Notes under the pieces: generated by a model
What the model saw: the letters and a program-made list of their open reading frames with translations, nothing else
What the model was told of the DNA's origin: nothing
Databases searched by the model: none
Origin: CAIWHR01 sp039915505
Lineage (GTDB): Bacteria > Pseudomonadota > Gammaproteobacteria > Burkholderiales > Casimicrobiaceae
DNA length: 34,894 nucleotides
Direction of reading: 5' to 3'
NCBI GenBank assembly: GCA_039915505.1
Contig: JBDSND010000039.1
Coordinates: 1-34,894, forward strand
In this document: one piece after another, positions 1 to 6,835 of the stretch
How the letters are laid out: each line of letters starts with the position of its first letter
Position numbering within the stretch: position 1 is the first letter of the stretch
Translations under genes and position numbers: made by a program

Positions 1-309
1 ATGGCAAACGTCGTTACGGTAGTGGCACGGCTGCGGGCCGCCGCAGGCAAGGGCGACGCACTCGCCGCACTCCTGACCGAGCAGGCGGCGGTGGTCCGCA
101 AGGCGGAGCCCGGCTGTCTCGTCTATCGACCGCATCGGTCGAGCCAGGATCCCGATCTCTTCCTGTTCTACGAGACCTACGTCGACCAGGCCGCGTTCGA
201 TGCCCACCGCCACGCGCCGCATCTCGCCGCCTACCGGGAGCGACGGGAGAAGGAGGGACTCCTCGACGGCACGGTCGACGTCGAGATCTTCGAAGCGCTC
301 ACCGCCTGA
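1..309 (+). CDS. Antibiotic biosynthesis monooxygenase (ABM) domain protein, putative quinol monooxygenase
   Basis: A 102-residue protein with the size and pattern of the dimeric alpha/beta-barrel ABM fold (YgiN-like). It starts with a beta strand (VVTVVARLRAAAGK), followed by a helix with the typical LAALLTEQAAVVRKAEPGCL. The central strand carries YRPHRSSQDPDLFLFYETY, and the end reads DQAAFDAHRHAPHLAAY, the usual signature with conserved His residues. Family members oxidise quinols or aromatic metabolites without a cofactor, or are simple small-molecule-binding proteins; the substrate cannot be read from sequence. The ATG is the first base of the window, so its ribosome binding site is not visible and an upstream operon partner is possible. 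It converges on the shikimate-dehydrogenase-like operon, which hints at aromatic or alicyclic acid metabolism, but this link is inference only. Confidence 0.85.
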   Translation: MANVVTVVARLRAAAGKGDALAALLTEQAAVVRKAEPGCLVYRPHRSSQDPDLFLFYETYVDQAAFDAHRHAPHLAAYRERREKEGLLDGTVDVEIFEALTA

Positions 310-599
310 ACAGGCGTTGCGCGCCCGGTGTCTGCGTCCTCGAGCGACGCCAGGACCGTCGCGCCGCGGGGGCACCAGCATCGGAGGTTTCCTGGTGCAC
401 ATGCCGCGGCGCTCGCGTACTTGTCGAGGCCCTACGCAGCCGGCATGCCGTTGCTGATCGGATGGTCGCCGTCTCTGCACGGAATCGGCGGTTCGGGTCG
501 TTGCAATCGCTGCCACGGGTCTGCTGCCTGGTCGGAGCCTTGCGCAAGGGCCGGGCGGTCAGCGGACCTTTACCACCGACCACGCGGTCATTGCGGCCA
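310..599. other. Convergent intergenic region, nothing recognised
   Basis: This lies between the stop codons of the ABM-domain gene and the shikimate-dehydrogenase-like gene. Open frames on both strands lack any recognisable protein pattern and look like chance frames in GC-rich DNA. I see no strong stem followed by a T-run that would make a terminator for either gene. Confidence 0.5.
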
Positions 600-1427
600 T
601 CACGGCCGCTCCAGCAAGAACTCGACCATCAAGTCGCATACCGCCGCGAACATGTCGTTGCCGGTCGCGGATCGGCAACCGCGCATGCGGGCGATGGCGA
701 GGAGCGGCGTGACCGCGGGTACCGCGATCACGTCCGCTACGAACATGGCGCCCGACAGCTTGTCGGCCTGCACGGGGTACGGGTCGCTTTCACGCATGCC
801 CGCAGGCGTCGCGTTCACCACCACCGCGTATCCGGTGGGATCGGCGCCAGCCATGGCAACGCGATCCGGATAGCGGGTCGACAGCCGCCCCACCAGAGCA
901 TCGCGGCGGGCTGCATCGTCGTCGTGAATGCCCAGCGCGGCGACCCCGGCATCGAGTAGGGCGAGACCGATGGCCGAGCCCGCCCCGCCGGCACCGGCCA
1001 GGAGGGCGCGCTGGCCGCGGGGCTCGCAGCCTCCATGGCGCATCGCCGCGACCAAGCCTTGCCCATCGAGATGATCGCCATGCCAGCGGCCGTCGAGGTT
1101 GCGCCGCAGGGTGTTGGCCGCCTGCAGGAGGTTGGCGCGGCTGGTCGCGGTGGCGCAATGCGCATACGCGGCGAACTTGTGCGGCACGGTGGCGATGATG
1201 CCGTCGAGATTGCGGACGAGCGCGGCAGCACGCAGGAAGGCGTCCACGTCGCCAGCGGACACGTGGACCGGCACGACGATCGCGTTACAGCCCTGCGCCT
1301 GCAGCGCGCGGGTCACCCCTCCCGGTGACTTCACCTGGGCGATGGGGTCGCCGATGATCGCGACCAGCCGGGTGGTGCCGTCGAGCCGCAACACAGAGTC
1401 GACGCTATCGGCGCCCACTGGCGGCAT
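600..1427 (-). CDS. Shikimate dehydrogenase-like (AroE/YdiB superfamily) NAD(P) oxidoreductase
   Basis: 275 residues, the usual AroE length. The N-terminal substrate domain contains GDPIAQVKSP (residues 26-35) and ATVPHK, with the catalytic Lys at 84. The C-terminal Rossmann domain contains LLAGAGGAGSAIG (about 142-154) for NAD(P). Family members reduce 3-dehydroshikimate or oxidise quinate/shikimate. Two substrate motifs are altered: the usual H-S-x-S-P reads QVKSP, so one of the two carboxylate-binding Ser is Val, and the usual NTD reads HLD (119-121, Asp kept). This suggests a paralogue with a different substrate rather than the biosynthetic AroE. It is the last gene of a minus-strand operon, 9 bp after the dehydroquinase-like gene. 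The nearest ATG after that stop was chosen. The superfamily is secure; the substrate is not. Confidence 0.85.
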   Translation of the reverse strand: MPPVGADSVDSVLRLDGTTRLVAIIGDPIAQVKSPGGVTRALQAQGCNAIVVPVHVSAGDVDAFLRAAALVRNLDGIIATVPHKFAAYAHCATATSRANLLQAANTLRRNLDGRWHGDHLDGQGLVAAMRHGGCEPRGQRALLAGAGGAGSAIGLALLDAGVAALGIHDDDAARRDALVGRLSTRYPDRVAMAGADPTGYAVVVNATPAGMRESDPYPVQADKLSGAMFVADVIAVPAVTPLLAIARMRGCRSATGNDMFAAVCDLMVEFLLERP

Positions 1428-1436
1428 CCGACGTGC

Positions 1437-1898
1437 TCAGCGCTGATCGCCGCGCGCCGCCGACACGGCCGCCCGCAGGGCGAGCAGGTAGCTGTCGACG
1501 CCGAAGCCGCTGATCTGACCCTTGACGATCTCGGCGAACACCGACACGTGGCGGAACGGTTCGCGGGCATGGATGTTGGACATGTGCACCTCCACCACCG
1601 GCACGGTCAGGATCGCCAAGGCATCACGAATGCCGTAGCTGTAGTGCGTCCAGGCACCCGCGTTGATCAGCACCCCTGCGACCCCGTCCTGGTAGGCCTG
1701 GTGAATGCGCTCGCACATAGCGCCTTCGTGATTGGTCTGGAATGTGTCGACCTCGACGCCCAGTTCCTTGGCGACGTCGCTCAGGCGCCGGTCGATCTCG
1801 GCGAGGGTGATGGTGCCGTACTGCGCCGGATCGCGCTTGCCGAACATGTCGTGGTTGATGCCGTGGAGCATGAGGAATTTCATGGTTCTCGCTTTCAT
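1437..1898 (-). CDS. Divergent type II 3-dehydroquinate dehydratase (AroQ family)
   Basis: 153 residues, flavodoxin-like AroQ fold. Seen: GKRDPAQYGT (Arg22, Tyr27), FQTNHEG (53-59), INAGAWTH (78-84 region), VEVHMSN (102-108, catalytic-type His105) and REPFRHVS. These match the type II dehydroquinase active site that dehydrates 3-dehydroquinate to 3-dehydroshikimate. Departures are clear: the canonical LNGPNLN loop reads LHGINHD and the canonical INPGA reads INAGA. The ATG at 1898 overlaps the TGA of the upstream oxidoreductase gene as ATGA, implying translational coupling; an in-frame ATG at 1883 (MKFLML) would give the more typical family N-terminus. Its neighbours suggest a catabolic or modified-substrate paralogue. 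No second aroQ is visible at the expected place next to accB. Confidence 0.88.
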   Translation of the reverse strand: MKARTMKFLMLHGINHDMFGKRDPAQYGTITLAEIDRRLSDVAKELGVEVDTFQTNHEGAMCERIHQAYQDGVAGVLINAGAWTHYSYGIRDALAILTVPVVEVHMSNIHAREPFRHVSVFAEIVKGQISGFGVDSYLLALRAAVSAARGDQR

Positions 1899-2950
1899 TC
1901 AGGAGCCCGGAGCTCGACCGTGCCGCCATGTCGTGCGGCCGCGGCAATGGCCTCGGTGACCCTCAGGTTGGCGAGGCCATCTGCGGCGGTCACCAAAGGC
2001 TCGGCTTCGCCGCGCACGACGGCGCCGAAGTGCTCGATCTGGCGCTGAATCGGATCGTCCCGCACCAGGTCCACGACCCCGATCGTGAAGGGCTTCCACC
2101 AGGACCGGTCCGCAGGTCGCGGATAGGTCTTGAGACGCATGGTCGGCACCGACAGGCTGCCGCTGGTGCCGATGATGACATAGCAGTCCTCGTCGGCGTA
2201 GGTGGCGTACGCCGGGTTTTCCCGGGATGTCTGCTCCCAGCTGCGAGCGCACGCAGCGGTGTCCGACAACAGAAACGTGCCGAGCGCACCGCCGGCGAAC
2301 CGGAGATTGATCGCGACCGTGTCCTCCACCGGGAAGCGCCGCACGGCGTGGGACGCGAACGCCTGCACGGCGATGATCTCGCCGCACAGCGTGCGCAGGT
2401 TGTGCACCTCGTGGATCATGTTGAGCAGGATCGGGCCTCCGCCTACCTCCCGCCGCCACGGCCCCTCGGCGAAGTACTGGTCGGGCTTGAAGAACGTCGC
2501 GCTGCCTGTCACGGCCACGAGCGCACCCAGCACGCCGCTCTCGACCGTGGCTTTCGCCTTGGCCATGATCGGACTGTGGGCACGGTGATGGCCGATCAGG
2601 ATCCGGCCCCCGCCGCGCTGCGCCGCCGCCGCCAGCAATTCCGCTTCCGCCACCGTGGGCGCGATGGGCTTTTCCAGAAGCATCGGCAGGCTCGCGCCGA
2701 GGCAAGTCATGGCGTGCTCCACGTGCAACTGGTTCGGCGTCGCCAGCACGACGCCATCGGGCCGATCAGCGGCGATGAGCTCGGCAAGCGAGGCGTAGAG
2801 CGGCACGCCCGCACGTTGCGCGTGGGGCCGCGCCGCGGGAGCGGGATCGACGATCGCCGACAAGCCGCAGGTTCGGCTTGCCTGCACAGCGCCGATGTGG
2901 GCGAGCCCAATATAACCGGCGCCGACCACGGCGATGCGCGTGGGTTTCAT
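1895..2950 (-). CDS. Gfo/Idh/MocA family NAD(P)-dependent oxidoreductase
   Basis: 351 residues. The N-terminal Rossmann fold has IAVVGAGYIGLAHI (about 6-19), followed by VLATPNQLHVEHA and the hallmark EKP motif in LLEKPIAPTVAEAE. The C-terminal alpha/beta domain includes GGGPILLNMIHEVHNLR, with a family-type His in IHEVHNL near the catalytic site. Members oxidise or reduce sugars, inositols and related polyols. It is the first gene of the three-gene minus operon with dehydroquinase- and shikimate-dehydrogenase-like proteins, so an alicyclic polyol acid such as quinate or a relative is a reasonable guess, not proven. The ATG at 2950 has no convincing Shine-Dalgarno sequence upstream. Its stop overlaps the next start (ATGA). 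Substrate unknown. Confidence 0.9.
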   Translation of the reverse strand: MKPTRIAVVGAGYIGLAHIGAVQASRTCGLSAIVDPAPAARPHAQRAGVPLYASLAELIAADRPDGVVLATPNQLHVEHAMTCLGASLPMLLEKPIAPTVAEAELLAAAAQRGGGRILIGHHRAHSPIMAKAKATVESGVLGALVAVTGSATFFKPDQYFAEGPWRREVGGGPILLNMIHEVHNLRTLCGEIIAVQAFASHAVRRFPVEDTVAINLRFAGGALGTFLLSDTAACARSWEQTSRENPAYATYADEDCYVIIGTSGSLSVPTMRLKTYPRPADRSWWKPFTIGVVDLVRDDPIQRQIEHFGAVVRGEAEPLVTAADGLANLRVTEAIAAAARHGGTVELRAPE

Positions 2951-2989
2951 GACTTATCGTGGGGAGGCGTCACGTCCTGGAGGCGGCGA

Positions 2990-3001
2990 ATGCGATCGCA
3001 T
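2990..3001. promoter_or_regulatory. Perfect 12-bp palindrome upstream of the Gfo/Idh operon, possible operator
   Basis: ATGCGATCGCAT is a perfect palindrome 40 bp upstream of the oxidoreductase start, in the 174-bp region between two divergent genes. Its place would suit an operator, but its GCGATCGC core is also a common chance palindrome in some genomes, and no regulator gene is nearby. Confidence 0.25.
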
Positions 3002-3098
3002 GCGTACCGTGCGGATCGGCAGTTTAGACGATCGGCACGACGAACCAGCCAATCTGCGCCGCACCGTAGCGTCGCGCAGGCGCGACCGACGCGTGGCT

Positions 3099-3126
3099 TT
3101 GGGTGCCCGGCGCCCCGCCGTACTAT
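3099..3126 (+). promoter_or_regulatory. Candidate sigma-70 promoter over the YcaQ-like start
   Basis: TTGGGT (3099-3104) and TACTAT (3121-3126) are separated by 16 bp. The -10-like box overlaps the proposed ATG at 3125. If it is real, the transcript would begin near 3135 and translation would have to start downstream, for example at the in-frame GTG at 3170. Confidence 0.25.
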
Positions 3127-4252
3127 GATCGACGGAATCTACCCTGTCCCGACGCAAGTCACGCCGTCCGTGCTCTCCCTCTCCCACCTGCGCCGCTACG
3201 CCGTCGCGCGCTCGCTCTTTCGGCCCACCACGTTGCAGCGGGCCATCGAGCGACTCGGTTTCGTTCAGGCCGATCCGATCCGCTCGCCGGCACGCGCGCA
3301 GGACCTCACCTTGCGCCATCGGGTGCGCAATTATCGCGCCGGCGATCTGGAGCGGCGTTATGCGCGGCTCTCGGTCGATGAGGATTTTTTCATCAACTAC
3401 GGCTTCCTGCCCAGTAGCCACCTGGCCTTGATGCATCCGCGCACGGTCGAGACGGCATGGGATGCCGCAACCGCCCGGCGCGCCCGGGCGATCCTGGCGT
3501 TCGTCCGTGATCAGGGAAGCGCGCATCCGCGTGCGATCGAGTTCCATTTTGCGCACGGCACGGTGCGCAACGCCTGGGGCGGCGCATCGAATGCCTCCAC
3601 CCACCTGCTGCTGGCGATGCATTACCGCGGCCTGCTGCGGGTGGCGCGGCGCGACAGTGGCGTGCGGGTCTACGCGGCACCCGCGCACGCACCGCCGACG
3701 ATGGCCGTACATGCGCGGCTCGACGCGCTAGTCGACATCCTCGTGCAGACGTACGCGCCGTTGCCGTCGACCACCTTGACGCATCTCATCCGCCGACTCC
3801 GGTATGCCGCGCCCCAGTGGCGCAGCGGGCTGCCGGAAGCCATCCGGCGGGCCAAAGGGCGCCTCGGCCGGGCACGCGTCGGAGGCACTGATTGGTGGTG
3901 GCCCGCGGAGGAGAACCCGGCAATGGCACAGGGCGCGGCGGCGGAGCCACGGGTGCGATTACTTGCACCGTTCGACCCGATCGTCTGGGACCGGGAGCGC
4001 TTTGCGCGCTTCTGGCAGTGGGACTACCGTTTCGAAGCCTATACGCCAGCGGCCAAGCGCGAGCGGGGCTACTATGCCTTGCCGCTGCTGTGGCGCGACG
4101 CGATCGTCGGATGGGCCAACCTGGCGGTTCGCGAGGGCAAACTGCGGTGCGAAGCGGGCTACATCGCGGGTCGCCCGCCGCTCGATCAGCGGTTTCGCAG
4201 CGCGCTTTTGGGCGAGCTCGCCAGCATGCGTACGTTCCTCGGGTTGCCGTGA
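3125..4252 (+). CDS. YcaQ/AlkX-type winged-helix DNA glycosylase (DUF1006 family)
   Basis: 375 residues, typical for the HTH_42/YcaQ family of DNA glycosylases that unhook interstrand crosslinks and remove bulky alkylated bases. Seen: LRRYAVARSLF at the N-terminus, and FVQADPIRSPARAQDL with the Q-x-D motif at Gln48-Ala-Asp50. That motif marks the YcaQ (AlkX) branch, whereas the AlkZ branch has Q-x-Q. The C-terminus has the family signature LLAPFDPIVWDRERF, followed by FWQWDYRFEAYTP and RGYYALPLLW. Conservation begins at LSLSHLRRY, so the GTG at 3170 is a plausible alternative to the ATG at 3125, which has no visible ribosome binding site. It stands alone, divergent from the polyol operon. The family is secure; repair activity is inferred from the conserved motif. 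Confidence 0.9.
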   Translation: MIDGIYPVPTQVTPSVLSLSHLRRYAVARSLFRPTTLQRAIERLGFVQADPIRSPARAQDLTLRHRVRNYRAGDLERRYARLSVDEDFFINYGFLPSSHLALMHPRTVETAWDAATARRARAILAFVRDQGSAHPRAIEFHFAHGTVRNAWGGASNASTHLLLAMHYRGLLRVARRDSGVRVYAAPAHAPPTMAVHARLDALVDILVQTYAPLPSTTLTHLIRRLRYAAPQWRSGLPEAIRRAKGRLGRARVGGTDWWWPAEENPAMAQGAAAEPRVRLLAPFDPIVWDRERFARFWQWDYRFEAYTPAAKRERGYYALPLLWRDAIVGWANLAVREGKLRCEAGYIAGRPPLDQRFRSALLGELASMRTFLGLP

Positions 4253-4371
4253 TGTCCGTGGCAGCGGGGAACGTCGCTGCGCGGCCGGGTCGGAACACCG
4301 GTGGACGCAGACTTCGGTCGAACTCCGCCTAGCCCTGTGTGCGCAGTATCCCCTTGCCACCGCCCGCCCGC

Positions 4372-4414
4372 TTGCCATTCCGCCATCCGCCATCCGCCAG
4401 CCGCCAGCCGCACC
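4372..4414 (+). repeat. Degenerate heptanucleotide tandem repeat, CCGCCAT type
   Basis: Two CCGCCAT units (4380-4393) are followed by two CCGCCAG units (4394-4407) and a partial CCGCACC. An imperfect unit, TTGCCAT, precedes them. It lies in the 199-bp gap between the glycosylase and aldo/keto reductase genes. The same repeat type, in the same orientation relative to the preceding gene, occurs at 13907-13941. Confidence 0.75.
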
Positions 4415-4451
4415 GTCGGCCGCGCGTCCCCTACGTGAAAGGAAGATCACC

Positions 4452-5435
<984 letters not shown>

Positions 5436-5446
5436 CCGCCAGCGGA

Positions 5447-6826
5447 TCAGGCGTCGTCGGCCTTGATCTCGACGTAGGCACGGTCGCGCATCTGTTGCAC
5501 CCATTCCTGGAAGGCCTCGTCGGACTTGCGCTGGCGCAACGCCGCGCGCGCCTGCTCGCGGGACCGCTCTGCCGTGATGTCCTGGCTGCGGCGCTCGAGC
5601 ACTTCGATGAGGTGCCAGCCGAAGGGCGAGCGCACCGGGACCGACACCACGCCGGGCTTGAGCGCATTCATCGCCTGATCGAAGTCGGGGACGGTGTCGC
5701 CGGGAGAGATCCAGCCGAGGTCGCCGCCTTTACCGGCGCTCGCGTCCTCGGAATTGAGTCGCGCGATGTCCTCGAACTTGCCACCATTGTCGAGGCGCTC
5801 CTTCAGGCGGTCGATGCGCGCCTTCGCATCCGTCTCGGAAGTCACCTCGTTGACCTTGATCAGGATATGCCGGGCGTGTGTCTGCTCGACCACCGTAGGC
5901 TGGTTGCGATCGCGCCGGTCGACGAGCTTGACAATGTGGAAGCCGCTCGCTGAGCGTAGGATGTCGGACACGTCGCCGGGCTTCATGGTGCGCACCGGCT
6001 GGTCGAACACCGACGGCAGCCGCGCCGGTGGCCGCCAGCCGAGACTCCCGCCCTGGAGCGCGTCCGGAGCGTCCGAAAAACCGGCCGCCACCTGCGCGAA
6101 GTCGGCACCGCCGCGCACCTGGGCGAGCGCCGCCTCGGCGCGTTGACGTCGGGCCTCGACCTGCTCCGGGGTCGCCTGCTCCGGCACCAGTACCAGGATG
6201 TGTGAAAGCTCATACTCGGTGTCGCCCCCAGCCTGCGACGCGATCGTCGCGAGGAAGTTATCGACCTCGGCATCGCTCACCTGGATCCGCGAATCCACTT
6301 CGCGCTCGCGCATCCGTTGCACCAGGATCTGCTTGCGCAGGTCTTCGCGATACTTGGCGAACGGGATGTTCTCCCGCGCCAGCGCCTCGCGGAACTGCGC
6401 TGGCGTGAGCTTGTTCTCCTGCGCGATGCGCTCGATGGTGCGCTCGACCTGGACGTCGTCGATTTTCACTCCAGACAACTTCGCGACCTGCGCGATCACC
6501 CGCTCGGTGATGAGCCGCTCGAGCACCTGCTTCTCGAGCACGTCGGGCGCCGGGGGCGTCACCTTCTGGGCGCGCAACTGGTCGAGCACGAGCTTCTTTT
6601 GGTCGTCGACCTCTCGCTGGGTCAGTGCCTCGTCGTTGACGATCGCCACTACGCGGTCGAGCAGCACCGGCTTCGACGCCGCGCTGCGAACAGAGGATGG
6701 AGGAGGCGGGGATTGCCCCGTCGACGGCCCCTGCGCCAATGCCGGCACGGTCAAGGTCGAGAGGAGTAGGAGAACGGCCGCGCCAAGGCCGCCGGGACCA
6801 CGTGCGGAGGAGAGCGATGCTGCCAT
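5447..6826 (-). CDS. surA: Periplasmic chaperone/peptidyl-prolyl isomerase SurA
   Basis: 459 residues. It has a signal peptide (hydrophobic AAVLLLLSTLTVPALAQ, cleavage near 31-32), then a SurA N-terminal chaperone domain (VAIVNDEALTQREVDDQ onward). Two parvulin domains follow, beginning at ELSHILVLVPEQ (about 208) and ARHILIKVNE (about 316), and there is a short C-terminal helix. It escorts outer-membrane beta-barrel proteins, LptD among them, through the periplasm. It lies 9 bp after lptD, and a GAGG Shine-Dalgarno overlaps the lptD stop, so the two are co-transcribed. The usual pdxA and ksgA genes do not follow; the next gene is a convergent aldo/keto reductase. Identification is secure. 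Confidence 0.97.
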   Translation of the reverse strand: MAASLSSARGPGGLGAAVLLLLSTLTVPALAQGPSTGQSPPPPSSVRSAASKPVLLDRVVAIVNDEALTQREVDDQKKLVLDQLRAQKVTPPAPDVLEKQVLERLITERVIAQVAKLSGVKIDDVQVERTIERIAQENKLTPAQFREALARENIPFAKYREDLRKQILVQRMREREVDSRIQVSDAEVDNFLATIASQAGGDTEYELSHILVLVPEQATPEQVEARRQRAEAALAQVRGGADFAQVAAGFSDAPDALQGGSLGWRPPARLPSVFDQPVRTMKPGDVSDILRSASGFHIVKLVDRRDRNQPTVVEQTHARHILIKVNEVTSETDAKARIDRLKERLDNGGKFEDIARLNSEDASAGKGGDLGWISPGDTVPDFDQAMNALKPGVVSVPVRSPFGWHLIEVLERRSQDITAERSREQARAALRQRKSDEAFQEWVQQMRDRAYVEIKADDA

Positions 6827-6835
6827 GCGGGTACC

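Noticed and set aside
1928..3124. Long open frame on the plus strand upstream of and in frame with the YcaQ-like gene
   Set aside because: It runs antisense through the Gfo/Idh gene, has no recognisable protein pattern and is rich in Arg/His as chance GC-rich frames are. YcaQ homology begins only near 3170.
4372..4414. Possible CRISPR or coding repeat
   Set aside because: The units are only 7 bp with no spacers, and a 7-bp period cannot keep a codon repeat in frame.
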